The position numbers and the translations under genes are program-made. Positions 17,083 through 25,718 of a stretch of 64,000 nt of DNA are shown in pieces. The notes beneath the pieces are model-generated. The model was not told the origin of the DNA, did not search any database, and saw nothing but the letters and a program-made list of their open reading frames with translations. The stretch spans positions 136,264-200,263 of the forward strand of contig JBBDYG010000019.1 of assembly GCA_040901765.1 (NCBI GenBank), given 5' to 3'. This DNA comes from JBBDYG01 sp040901765. GTDB lineage: Bacteria > Planctomycetota > Planctomycetia > Pirellulales > Lacipirellulaceae. Numbering within the stretch: position 1 is the stretch's first letter; each line of letters starts with the position of its first letter.

Positions 17083-18309
17083 ATGTTCGTCCATTCCACC
17101 CATTTGCCACAACGATTCACGCCTGACCGTTATAGTTCGGCGGAGGTCTTCGACACCGAACGAGAACGATTATTCTCGCAGGGCTGGCATTGTATCGGCA
17201 CCCTGGCCGACCTTCCGCGCGAGGGAGACTATTTTACGATCAGCCTGCTCGATCATCCTCTCCTCTGCTGGCGAACGGGCGGCGAGGTACATACTTTTCT
17301 GAACGTCTGTTGTCATCGGTTTTGCCTGCTCACCGGCGAGCGCCAAGGCCAATTTACCAACCGGATACGCTGCCAGTACCACGGCTGGGAGTATGATTCG
17401 ACCGGCCGACCGCGAAAGATTCCCGATGCGCCGTCGTTCCGGCCGCTCGTAAAGAATCAACTGAAGCTGCGCGAGTATCGAACGGAGACGGTTGGTCAAC
17501 TCGTATTCGTTTCATTGGCAGAGGACGGACCAAGCCTTCGCGAATTTTTAGGCGACCACTTCCACCAACTATGCCAGGAATGGTTTGACGCCGACCGGAG
17601 ACCAACCGGCACCTTCGACCACTGGATTGACTGCAACTGGAAAGTTGCGATCGAAAATGTGCTGGAGTCTTATCACATAGCGACGGTACATCCTCGAACC
17701 TTGTGCAATTACCCCGACGCGGAATCTTGTCGGCACCGCTTCCACGAGGATGGCGATGAATGTGTGATGAGCTATCGACAATCGGCTATGCGGACTTTTC
17801 AAGAGTGGGCCATTTCACGTCTTGCGGGAGTTGAGCCGGCCTATTCTTGGCATCACCTGATTCGTTACCCCAATCTGGTCATTGCCAACAGTTGTTTGGT
17901 CAGTTACGTGCAGTGCGTGATTCCGACGGGAGCGGGTCGATCTTTGAACCTAATCCGCGCGTTCCATTTTCCGGGGCGCCGCAACTTTGTCACGCGACGG
18001 TTGGCCGATCTTCTGCTGCGGGTCGGCGGTCGGCACTTTGTGGGCCAAATCCTGCGGGAAGACGCCTCCATTTACCCGCAGGTGCAGGCCGGCGCCTCGG
18101 CCGCAGAGCTGCCCGGCGAAGGTCTGATTTCCGCACGCGAAGAGCGGATCTTTGCCTTCCAGGATTACGTGTTGAAGCATGCTTCTACCGAGCCATCGAA
18201 GTCGATCGCGATTACAAATGGTAGCCACACGCGTTCCGCGCTGGCAGGCAGCGAGGCGATACCGACGGCGGCTATTCACGCTTCCAACGCTTTCCAAATT
18301 CCTCGCTGA
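17083..18309 (+). CDS. Rieske [2Fe-2S] aromatic-ring-hydroxylating oxygenase, alpha subunit type
   Basis: In this 408-residue protein the Rieske cluster site is complete: C-x-H-R in NVCCHRFCLL and C-x2-H in CQYHGWEY, spaced as in ring-hydroxylating oxygenases. The catalytic domain holds the iron-ligand region CNWKVAIENVLESYHIATVHP, with both histidines. Such proteins usually need a ferredoxin/reductase partner, which is not encoded nearby; they act in hydroxylation or demethylation of small molecules, and the substrate cannot be told from sequence. The gene converges on the nitroreductase gene and their 3' ends overlap by 38 bases. Confidence 0.88.
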   Translation: MFVHSTHLPQRFTPDRYSSAEVFDTERERLFSQGWHCIGTLADLPREGDYFTISLLDHPLLCWRTGGEVHTFLNVCCHRFCLLTGERQGQFTNRIRCQYHGWEYDSTGRPRKIPDAPSFRPLVKNQLKLREYRTETVGQLVFVSLAEDGPSLREFLGDHFHQLCQEWFDADRRPTGTFDHWIDCNWKVAIENVLESYHIATVHPRTLCNYPDAESCRHRFHEDGDECVMSYRQSAMRTFQEWAISRLAGVEPAYSWHHLIRYPNLVIANSCLVSYVQCVIPTGAGRSLNLIRAFHFPGRRNFVTRRLADLLLRVGGRHFVGQILREDASIYPQVQAGASAAELPGEGLISAREERIFAFQDYVLKHASTEPSKSIAITNGSHTRSALAGSEAIPTAAIHASNAFQIPR

Positions 18310-18958
18310 ATGCGATTCGATCGAGCGCGAATCGGCCCGTGTAAGGCTTGTCAGACGCGCGACGTTTTCCGATCGCTAAGAGCGCCACCACTTCGGCTTC
18401 GTCGGGAATATTGAATTCGCGCTTCACTGCCGCGGCATCGAAACCTTCCATCGGGGCCGTATCGAAGCCGAATGCCTCGGCGACGTACATCATCGTTGTG
18501 AACGCGATCATCGTGTGGCGATTAACCCACACGTCCATTGGCAGCGTGTCGAGAAAATCGATCGCGCCCTGCTGGTACTTCTCGACGTTCTCAGGACGGC
18601 CCGCGCCGCGGGCGGCGCCTTCGCGGAACACCTCGTCCGCCCGATCGCGCCACTCTTGTTTCATGCCGACGAAGATCACCACCACCGGCGCCTCGCCGAC
18701 TTTCGGTTGGCCAAAGGCCGCTTGCTGCAATCGTTGACGATTTTCGACGTCTCGGACCACCACAAACCGCCACGGCTGCAAGTTATACCCCGATGGTCCC
18801 TGGGCGGCAAATTGCAGAATGGCTTGGAGGTACTCATCCGGCACGGGGTCCGGCTCGAAATGCGACGTGGCTCGGCGGTCGAGCAACACTTGCAGGATCG
18901 GTTTCGGGGGCGAGCCATCCCGTTGTGTGCGGGGATAGGTTTTCGGTTGGTCTTGCAT
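18272..18958 (-). CDS. Nitroreductase family FMN oxidoreductase
   Basis: This 228-residue protein shows typical nitroreductase segments: LLDRRATSHFEPDPVPDE at the N-terminal FMN site, QGPSGYNLQPWRFVVVRD, MIAFTTMMYVAEAFGFDTAPMEGFD and LLAIGKR. The family uses FMN and NAD(P)H to reduce nitro groups, quinones or related substrates. It is transcribed toward the Rieske gene with overlapping 3' ends. It might supply electrons or act on the same compounds, but that is only a guess from position. Confidence 0.9.
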   Translation of the reverse strand: MQDQPKTYPRTQRDGSPPKPILQVLLDRRATSHFEPDPVPDEYLQAILQFAAQGPSGYNLQPWRFVVVRDVENRQRLQQAAFGQPKVGEAPVVVIFVGMKQEWRDRADEVFREGAARGAGRPENVEKYQQGAIDFLDTLPMDVWVNRHTMIAFTTMMYVAEAFGFDTAPMEGFDAAAVKREFNIPDEAEVVALLAIGKRRASDKPYTGRFALDRIAFSEEFGKRWKRE

Positions 18959-19050
18959 GATAGATTCCTCCCGTGGAGTGCGATTTGCGTGAGGCGACCC
19001 GGGGAACGGACTTTAGCATACGTCGTGCCGTTAAGTGGATAGAGGGGGAC

Positions 19051-19066
19051 GCTAAGCCGCGAGCGG
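19051..19066. repeat. Short palindromic element, variant copy
   Basis: This copy reads GCTAAGCCGCGAGCGGC, with one change in the loop compared with the copies at 4929 and 6609. It lies in the divergent gap between the nitroreductase and the diheme cytochrome gene. Confidence 0.5.
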
Positions 19067-19200
19067 CATTGCATGGCTTTTTCTGACGTTGCCGGGGGTT
19101 CACCATTTCGCTAAAGTCCATACCCGCACCGCGTTACGGCGTGCCCTCGCGATCCACGCCTCTGTATCGCATCCCCACCTCTCGACGACCGAGAAACAAC

Positions 19201-21612
19201 ATGCACATACGCCACCGCTATTGGGCGTTCGGTCTTGCGACGTTGGTAGGCTGCGCGCTTCTCTATTCCGGTACTTCATCAACCCCGCCCGAATTGGTGA
19301 CCGTGGCGGCACCAGTCAAAGCCGCCGTGGCCGTATCGCCGACCCCGCTGGCCGGGCGGACGAAGATGCCCCTGCGCGGCGGCCACTGGGTTCCGTACGT
19401 CTGCGAGCCTGCGTTTTCTGGCCACACGTTTTTCGACCCGTTGTACGTGGTCCCGTTGCCAGACGGTTCGGGCCGGATGATGGTCGTCGAACGCCGCGGC
19501 ACCATCCAGATGCTCTACCAGCATACGGAGGGCTGCACGAAGGATGTCTTTCTTGACATTACATCGCAGATCGAGCAGATGCTCAATGAAGCGGAGCAGG
19601 GGCTGCTGGGACTGGCGTTTCATCCGCAGTATACCGATGAGATGTCGCCCCATCGCGGTGAATTCTTTGTCTACTACACCGCTCGGACTCCCAATGGTTC
19701 GACCAATCGGTTGTCGCGGTTCTTTGCGCTCGACGAACGCATCGACGGCGTGAAGGACGGATCGGAGGTTGTGTTAATCGACCAGCCGGATGGCCACCAG
19801 GCGCACAATGCGGGCAGTTTGCTATTTGGGGCCGATGGTTTCCTCTATCTGGCATTGGGGGACGACGCCAAAACCGATCCAAATCCACATGCGCAATCGA
19901 TCACCAACGATTTGTTTTCGGGAGTCCTGCGAATCGACGTCGATTGCCAGGGCGGCGCCGTCAGCCATCCGCCCAAGCGTCAGCCGACGACGGGAAAAAC
20001 CGGGGGCTATTTCATACCCAGCGATAACCCCTTCGTGGGACACCCCAACGCGCTGGAAGAGTTCTTCGTCATTGGACTTCGCAATCCGTGGCGGATGTCG
20101 TTTGATCGCGAGACGCAGTTGCTGTACGTCACCGACCCCGGCGAACAACGCCGAGAAGAAATCAACGTGGTGCAAGCGGGCAGCAACTGTCAGTGGACCT
20201 ACGCGGAGGGAACGATCGATCGGCGGGAATTCGAGCCCGCAGCACCACTGCGGCCAGTGCCTTACCTAGGCGTCGAAACGCCGCCACTGTTTGAATATTC
20301 TCGCGACGCAGCGCATCGCTGTGTAATTGGCGGGCACGTGTACCGCGGCAAGCAGTTTCCCGAGTTGATCGGCAAATACGTGTACGCCGACCAGAGTGGC
20401 CGCATCTATGCGCTGGAGCTGACCGACGGCGGCCGGCGCGCGACTGCGCAGAAACTAATCGCCGTGCTGCCGCATCCGGGGATCGGCATTTCATCCTTGG
20501 GCGAAGATGCCACGGGCGAGCTTTACTTTTGCACGATTGGCGACTTGGCTACCGAAACGGGCCAGGTTTACCAACTCCGCCGCACCGAGACCGAGGAATG
20601 GACTCAGGTGCCCGCAACCTTGGCCGCCACGGGAGTATTCGACGACTGGCAGACGCTCGAGCCGGCCGACGGGCTGATACCTTACGACGTCACGTTGGCA
20701 TTCTGGTCAGATGGCGCGGATAAGCAGCGGTGGATATCGGCGCCCCACCTCAAGCAAGTGCGATTGGCACAACAATCAAGCTTTCAGTTTGCGCCGGGAA
20801 CGGTATTCGTCAAACACTTCGACCTCGCGACCAATCGGCAGCGGCCAGAAGATCGGCGGCGCATTGAGACGCGGGTGCTCGTTTGCGATGACCAGGGCGG
20901 CACCTACGGCGCCACTTATCGCTGGTCCGCCGATGGCCAAAAGACGCAAATCGTCGAACTCAGCGAAACGGAAGAGATTGAAATCACCCAGGCCGATGGC
21001 ACTCATCACAAGCAGACTTGGTACTACCCGGGCCGCTTCGCCTGCGTGTTGTGCCACAACGAGGCCTCGGGACACGTGCTCGGGTTCAATTTGAAGCAAC
21101 TTCGTCGGGGCGTGAAGTGTCCCGACGGAACCACGGAGCCGCAGTTGGCTCGTCTGGTGCGCGAATCGGTGGTGGCGAGCGAGGTGCTCGCGGTGAGCGA
21201 GTCGTCGATGCCGCGATTGACGCCGCTCGATGACCAGTCGGCTTCGCTTGACGTGCGCGCTCGATCTTATCTCGATGTAAACTGTTCGGTCTGCCACAAC
21301 CCCAACACGCGATTCGCGGGGTTCGATGCGAGATTGGAACGCGATCCCAACGAACAAGGACTCATCAACGGCGCCGCCTATCATCACGGTTCGTTGGGGC
21401 CACACCAACGGATCGTCAAGCCGGGCGACGTGCCGCTTTCGGTGCTCCATTTGCGCATGTCCAGCGCCGACCCCGTGCTGCGAATGCCCCCGGTCGGAAG
21501 CACCGTGGTCGATCGTCAGGCGGAACAGTTGATTCGCCAATGGATCGAATCGCTGCCCCAACCCGTGCCCGAAGTGGCGGAAGTCTCGAACGAAAACAAC
21601 ACCAAGTTGTAA
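19201..21612 (+). CDS. PQQ-type sugar dehydrogenase fused to SO2930-type diheme cytochrome c
   Basis: I start at the ATG at 19201, which gives a signal sequence with a possible lipobox (LATLVGC, Cys18); a GTG 60 bases upstream would add an unlikely N terminus. Residues ~50-470 form a glucose/sorbosone dehydrogenase beta-propeller (segments LLGLAFHPQY, NAGSLLFGADGFLYLALGD, GLRNPWRMSFD). Residues ~480-800 match the SO2930/HNE_0200 (TIGR03806) type, with two heme sites, CVLCH at 615-619 and CSVCH at 695-699. The product is probably an exported oxidase that passes electrons from its substrate through its own hemes. It stands alone on the plus strand, divergent from the nitroreductase. Confidence 0.87.
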   Translation: MHIRHRYWAFGLATLVGCALLYSGTSSTPPELVTVAAPVKAAVAVSPTPLAGRTKMPLRGGHWVPYVCEPAFSGHTFFDPLYVVPLPDGSGRMMVVERRGTIQMLYQHTEGCTKDVFLDITSQIEQMLNEAEQGLLGLAFHPQYTDEMSPHRGEFFVYYTARTPNGSTNRLSRFFALDERIDGVKDGSEVVLIDQPDGHQAHNAGSLLFGADGFLYLALGDDAKTDPNPHAQSITNDLFSGVLRIDVDCQGGAVSHPPKRQPTTGKTGGYFIPSDNPFVGHPNALEEFFVIGLRNPWRMSFDRETQLLYVTDPGEQRREEINVVQAGSNCQWTYAEGTIDRREFEPAAPLRPVPYLGVETPPLFEYSRDAAHRCVIGGHVYRGKQFPELIGKYVYADQSGRIYALELTDGGRRATAQKLIAVLPHPGIGISSLGEDATGELYFCTIGDLATETGQVYQLRRTETEEWTQVPATLAATGVFDDWQTLEPADGLIPYDVTLAFWSDGADKQRWISAPHLKQVRLAQQSSFQFAPGTVFVKHFDLATNRQRPEDRRRIETRVLVCDDQGGTYGATYRWSADGQKTQIVELSETEEIEITQADGTHHKQTWYYPGRFACVLCHNEASGHVLGFNLKQLRRGVKCPDGTTEPQLARLVRESVVASEVLAVSESSMPRLTPLDDQSASLDVRARSYLDVNCSVCHNPNTRFAGFDARLERDPNEQGLINGAAYHHGSLGPHQRIVKPGDVPLSVLHLRMSSADPVLRMPPVGSTVVDRQAEQLIRQWIESLPQPVPEVAEVSNENNTKL

Positions 21613-21670
21613 ACCGCGAAGTTGCAGAAAAACGGGGAGCCACGGATCAAACGCGAATTGAAGGAAGAGG

Positions 21671-21776
21671 AACCGCTAATTGACGCTAATGATCGCTAAT
21701 AGGAAAGCTATCAGCCGTCAGCTATTGGCTGGCGGCCAGAGATTTCATCTTCTTCATTAGCGTCCATTAGCGGTTT
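21671..21776. repeat. TTAGCG-type inverted repeat pair without a gene, with a nested second repeat
   Basis: The left arm 21671-21702 and right arm 21754-21776 are reverse complements of the same type as those around the GxxExxY gene. Only about 50 bases lie between them, and these hold a second, unrelated repeat (GCTATCAGCCGTCAGC, related to 9993-10068). Confidence 0.7.
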
Positions 21777-21785
21777 CTCTTCATT

Positions 21786-23549
21786 ATGTTCCGGCGGTCA
21801 ATTCAACGCATGAATTCCTCTTCACCACCTCCGGTTCCGCGTCGCACGGACTGGGTTCCGCTCCAGTGCTCCATCTTGCTGCTGCTGGCCGCGGTGTCGA
21901 TCTATAACTTCGTGCGACGCGATGCGACCGCGTTTGAGTTCCCCGCCATCGACATGGGATGCTTTTTCGAGCGGCAGCAGGATGCCTCTTTTCTTCCCCA
22001 CGATTACTTTACGAACTCCCTGTCGCAGCCGAATCCTCGGTTTGTGTTTGGATTCTTCGTGGTCGGCCTAGCCAAACTGCTCGGAACCGATTGGTACGGG
22101 GCCTATTTCGCGTTGCGAAGCATGCTCACAGTCGCGATGCCGATGCTCTGGTACCTAGCACTGTGGGGCATGATCCGGAACCGGCTCACGCGCGAGCGCG
22201 CCGAGCTAGTGGTGCGCCTCGCGCTGGGCGCCGCGATCCTGCTGGTGATGCGGCGGGACGTGAATGGCTGGTTTTCGATCGCCTGGTGGCCGCCATTCTT
22301 TATCTACGTGGCGGCGCATCCACTGGCAATGGCCGTCGGGCTGCTGGCAATAATACTTCGCACCAGCTATCAACCCTGGGCTTACCGCTTGAGCTTCGTC
22401 GCATGGTTTTGTGCTTCGCTACTCCATCCGTCGATTGGACTTTGTCTGCTGGTCTTTTATTGGCTGTGGGCGTTTCAGTGGAACCGCTGGAGAGAGCTTC
22501 TGATGGACGTAGCCTGCGGCGCGGTACTTCCATTCGGACTGCTATTGATCTTGTTCCGGGCACCAGCGCGGCTGCCCGCGGCAGAGTTTATCGACTACTA
22601 CGTCCACGTTGCCCATCCCTTTCATTATCAGGTTGCGCAGTTCCCATCGCTAACCAGTTTTCCTTGGTGGATCAGCTTCGGACTGATTCTCGCTCTACTG
22701 ATGTTAGGCGCATCAATTGCTGGAAAGCTTGGCGATCGACGGCTTATGCGTGTGGCAGTTGCGTTTGCGCTCGCCTACGCCTGGTGCGTGGCGGTGCAAT
22801 ACTTAGCTACTGAAGTCTGGCTAAGTAAGGCAATTGTGATTCTCGGACCGGCCCGCTTTTCGTGCCTCGGTTTTTACATGCTGGCGCTCGTCGGAGCGAG
22901 CCTTCTTGGTAATTTTTGGCCCGACCGCTTTGTAGCAGTTGCCCCTTGGGAGCGGTTCGCGGACCGCATCGGGTGGTTACGGCCGATTCATGTCGCGGCC
23001 GTCGGCACCGTCGCCGTGATAGCGATGCATGTTCTCCTTCGCGACGACTTGCAGGGCGAAATTCGCAGCCGCCATGCTGGTTTCTACGACTGGCTCGAGC
23101 GCTCGACCGATCCGGACGACGTGTTCCTGCCGCCGTTCGACACGCCGCTGCTGCGGGAGCTGCCGATCATCGGTCGCCGAGCCGTATATGCGTCGCAAGC
23201 ATTTCCCTTTCGGGAGGACGCGCTGCGGGAACACATCCGCCGTTTGACTGTGGGATACGGCGAAGTGGAGCAGGTCGATCAAGTCGAAGGAAACGATCGT
23301 TTGCTGCGGCGGCTAGCCTATTTCCGACGGTTAGGCCCCGCCCACGTGCTGCGGGCCGCTGAAGAATTCCGGCTCGACTACGCCGTGGTCGAAGCATCAT
23401 ATCGCGGACCTTTTGAGGGCCATGCTCCGTGTTACGCCGACGCTAGCGTGGCGGTGTATGCGATTGAGTCGTTGCGAAACCCGCCCTATGCGACGCCGCG
23501 AGAGCCGTCGATCGCCGAAGAGCCAGCACGATCCGCCTTGCATAAGTAG
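21786..23549 (+). CDS. Polytopic membrane protein with DUF6798-like C-terminal region
   Basis: This protein is 587 residues if the ATG at 21786 is used; a second ATG at 21813 (MNSSSPPPVP) is equally possible. About ten hydrophobic spans fill residues 30-400. A soluble C-terminal part begins around residue 435 with GFYDWLERSTDPDDVFLPPF, a segment characteristic of planctomycete membrane proteins carrying DUF6798. The overall shape resembles GT-C glycosyltransferases (multi-span plus periplasmic tail), but I see no conserved acidic loop motif that proves it. It is the first gene of the plus-strand glycan locus, 30-70 bases before the GtrA fusion gene. Confidence 0.7.
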   Translation: MFRRSIQRMNSSSPPPVPRRTDWVPLQCSILLLLAAVSIYNFVRRDATAFEFPAIDMGCFFERQQDASFLPHDYFTNSLSQPNPRFVFGFFVVGLAKLLGTDWYGAYFALRSMLTVAMPMLWYLALWGMIRNRLTRERAELVVRLALGAAILLVMRRDVNGWFSIAWWPPFFIYVAAHPLAMAVGLLAIILRTSYQPWAYRLSFVAWFCASLLHPSIGLCLLVFYWLWAFQWNRWRELLMDVACGAVLPFGLLLILFRAPARLPAAEFIDYYVHVAHPFHYQVAQFPSLTSFPWWISFGLILALLMLGASIAGKLGDRRLMRVAVAFALAYAWCVAVQYLATEVWLSKAIVILGPARFSCLGFYMLALVGASLLGNFWPDRFVAVAPWERFADRIGWLRPIHVAAVGTVAVIAMHVLLRDDLQGEIRSRHAGFYDWLERSTDPDDVFLPPFDTPLLRELPIIGRRAVYASQAFPFREDALREHIRRLTVGYGEVEQVDQVEGNDRLLRRLAYFRRLGPAHVLRAAEEFRLDYAVVEASYRGPFEGHAPCYADASVAVYAIESLRNPPYATPREPSIAEEPARSALHK

Positions 23550-23578
23550 GCTCTGGGCGGTAAATACCGTCGCCCGCG

Positions 23579-24802
23579 TTGTACATTCCATGCCCGATCA
23601 AAACGCCGTTTGAAACCAGAATGGTCCCACCAATCGCCACGAACGAATACTCGCCAATCGGCAGGGCGGATGCGCTTTCCGGCCAGCCATCGCTGCGAGT
23701 GGTGAGCGGTTCGACTACGGGCTGGCGGCAGTCGCTCTGGCGGCGCCCCCTGTTCCACTATGTCTTTCGCTATCGCTACCTCGCCTGTTTCACGCTTATC
23801 GGCCTGTTGTCGATCTTGCTGGAACTCGGAGTGCTGTATGCACTTCCCAATTCGTGGCCTTTCTCGGGCCAAGTGGTACTCGCCTTTATCGTCGGAATGG
23901 CGCTCAGTCTCGTGCTGAACGTGAAGGCAAACTTCCACGTTCCGCGCCAATACCTGCTGCGCACGTCGGCTTGGTTTGTGACGATTTCGGTCGCATCGTT
24001 CATTCTCAACAGTGGCGTCGTAAATTTCCTGCACGCAACGACCGACTTGGCCTACAGTTCATTACGACTGGGAACCTCGGGCCTGCTGTTCGCGCTGGCC
24101 TACACCATGCACCGCACGTTCACATTCGACCAATCGCGCAACTTCGGCATCGCGGTTTATGCTTCAGAGAACGAAGACGTAGCCAAGGTGTTCGAGACGA
24201 TTGGCCATCATTGCGATCATGTTCACGTCGATTTGGTGGATGAGACGATTCTGCCTACCGCGGCGCGAGTCCGGCTCGACCGCATCGAAGAAGTGCGGCA
24301 ACTGTGGTCGGGTTACCCGGTCTGCCTGCACGTGATGTCGCGACATCCGCGGCAGTGGTGCGAGCGGACGTGGAACCAGGTCGACTGGTACTTGCTGCCG
24401 TGCGACGCCGACGACGACCTCATGGAACTCATCTTCGAGTGCCGGTTCCGCGAGAAAAAAGTCGGTGTTGTCTGGCACGGCGATGCGCCGTTGGGCGACC
24501 TGCTGGCGTACTTGCCGCACGTCGATTTTGTGATGGTGCTGGGTATCGCGCAGCCGGGCAAGTCGGGACAGACGCTCAGCGAGCGAGGGCTGGCAGTGGC
24601 CCAAACGCTGGAACGCATGCGGCCGTTGTATCACTACGACTTGATGTTCGACGGCGGCGTAAAAGCGACCAACGTCTCGCAAATCCCAGGTCGCTACATC
24701 GTCTCCGCGTCGGCCGTGCTGAATGCGGCCCGCCCCTCGGCGGCGGCCCACTCGCTGCGCATTACGCGCTATCGCCCCGTGCGTCGCTCCGAAGTGGCTT
24801 AA
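23579..24802 (+). CDS. GtrA-like membrane domain fused to ribulose-phosphate 3-epimerase-like domain
   Basis: This is a 407-residue protein if the TTG at 23579 is used; the ATG at 23621 would shorten it by 14. Residues ~65-185 are a four-span GtrA domain (YLACFTLIGLLSILLELGV, ending AYTMHRTFTF), a family linked to lipid-linked sugar transfer across the membrane. Residues ~195-395 are a TIM barrel like ribulose-5-phosphate 3-epimerase: HVHVDLVDE, CLHVMSRHP, WHGDAPLGDLLAYLPHVDFV, QPGKSGQ and MFDGG. The metal-binding positions of the epimerase seem kept (H216, D218, H251, D358), so it may be active. The fusion is unusual. The AraD-like gene follows. Confidence 0.82.
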   Translation: MYIPCPIKTPFETRMVPPIATNEYSPIGRADALSGQPSLRVVSGSTTGWRQSLWRRPLFHYVFRYRYLACFTLIGLLSILLELGVLYALPNSWPFSGQVVLAFIVGMALSLVLNVKANFHVPRQYLLRTSAWFVTISVASFILNSGVVNFLHATTDLAYSSLRLGTSGLLFALAYTMHRTFTFDQSRNFGIAVYASENEDVAKVFETIGHHCDHVHVDLVDETILPTAARVRLDRIEEVRQLWSGYPVCLHVMSRHPRQWCERTWNQVDWYLLPCDADDDLMELIFECRFREKKVGVVWHGDAPLGDLLAYLPHVDFVMVLGIAQPGKSGQTLSERGLAVAQTLERMRPLYHYDLMFDGGVKATNVSQIPGRYIVSASAVLNAARPSAAAHSLRITRYRPVRRSEVA

Positions 24803-24809
24803 CGAATGG

Positions 24810-24924
24810 TGAGTAAGTGAGTAGTGAGTAAGTGAGTAGGTCTGGAGAAGCGACAAGCCGAATTTTCTCCACCTACTCACCTACTCACCTACTCCACCTA
24901 CTCCACCTACTCACCTACTCACTC
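24810..24924. repeat. Inverted arrays of GTGAGTAGGT-like units
   Basis: The left array 24810-24840 repeats GTGAGTAAGTGAGTA. The right array 24869-24924 is its reverse complement in type (repeated CCTACTCACCTACT). Together they can fold into a long imperfect hairpin between the GtrA fusion gene and the AraD-like gene. Confidence 0.65.
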
Positions 24925-24941
24925 CTTCAATCGAGTCCGAC

Positions 24942-25649
24942 ATGAACTTACAAGCGCTCCGCGAAGAAGTCTGCCGTGCCAATCGGCTGCTGCCCGAATT
25001 GGGGCTGGTGACCATGCACTCGGGAAACGTAAGTGGATTCGATCCACCTTCGGGGCACCTGGTGATCAAGCCCTCGGGCGTCGATTACGATCGACTCACG
25101 CCCGAAATGCTCGTGGAAGTGGAGCTGGCGACCGGCCAAATCGTCGCCGGCGAGCTGAAGCCGAGCGTCGATCTGCCGCACCATTGCTACCTTTATCGGC
25201 ACATGCCGAACGTGCGCGGCGTGGTGCATACGCACAGCAACTTTGCGACGGCGTTCGCGGCGATCCATACTCCGATCCCGCTCTGTCTGACGGCGGTCGC
25301 CGATGAATTCGGCGGCGAAGTGCCGTGCGCCCCTTACGTCGACAATCAAGGCGACCACATCGGGCAAGCGATCATGCGCCACCATACGCAGGCGCCGGCC
25401 ATTTTGTTGGGCAATCACGGCGTGTTCGCCTGGGGGCCGTCGCCATCGGCAGCGATCAAAGCGGCGGCAATGACCGAAGACGTGGCCAAGACCATCCACA
25501 TAGCGATGCAAATCGGCCAGCCTCGCGCCGTCCCACCGGAAGAAGCCGCGAAGTGGTTCACGCGCTACAACACCACCTACGGTCAAGCCGACCCCAACGG
25601 CGGCCAAGAACTGCAGAAGAATGCAGCGCCACAGCGCCGCGCCGCATAG
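24942..25649 (+). CDS. L-ribulose-5-phosphate 4-epimerase-like class II aldolase
   Basis: This 235-residue protein aligns by eye with E. coli AraD along its whole length: SGNVSG, IKPSGVDYD, HTHSNFATAFA, NHGVFAWG and the C-terminal TYGQ. Zinc ligands H96, H98 and H159 are present, and so are the catalytic positions D77, D121 and Y213. The known family reaction interconverts L-ribulose 5-phosphate and D-xylulose 5-phosphate; other members are fuculose-phosphate-type aldolases, so the exact substrate stays open. No arabinose operon genes are near. It lies directly after a ribulose-phosphate-epimerase-like domain, and the two together could link the pentose phosphate pool to an L-pentulose phosphate. 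Confidence 0.88.
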   Translation: MNLQALREEVCRANRLLPELGLVTMHSGNVSGFDPPSGHLVIKPSGVDYDRLTPEMLVEVELATGQIVAGELKPSVDLPHHCYLYRHMPNVRGVVHTHSNFATAFAAIHTPIPLCLTAVADEFGGEVPCAPYVDNQGDHIGQAIMRHHTQAPAILLGNHGVFAWGPSPSAAIKAAAMTEDVAKTIHIAMQIGQPRAVPPEEAAKWFTRYNTTYGQADPNGGQELQKNAAPQRRAA

Positions 25650-25677
25650 TCCAGGGAATGCCAAAGGCTTGCCTCCT

Positions 25678-25712
25678 TCATTCGTCATTCGTCATTCGTC
25701 ATTCGTCATTTT
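25678..25712. repeat. Tandem heptamer repeat (ATTCGTC)
   Basis: About four perfect copies of the 7-base unit CATTCGT lie head to tail just upstream of the glycosyltransferase gene. This is a short microsatellite-like array that could vary in number. Confidence 0.7.
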
Positions 25713-25718
25713 AAAGGT

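Noticed and set aside
24942..25649. Arabinose catabolism operon
   Set aside because: Only the AraD-like gene is present; no isomerase, kinase or sugar transporter is nearby, and the neighbours are glycan genes.
25678..25712. Possible CRISPR array
   Set aside because: The units are 7 bases with no spacers and no cas genes are present.
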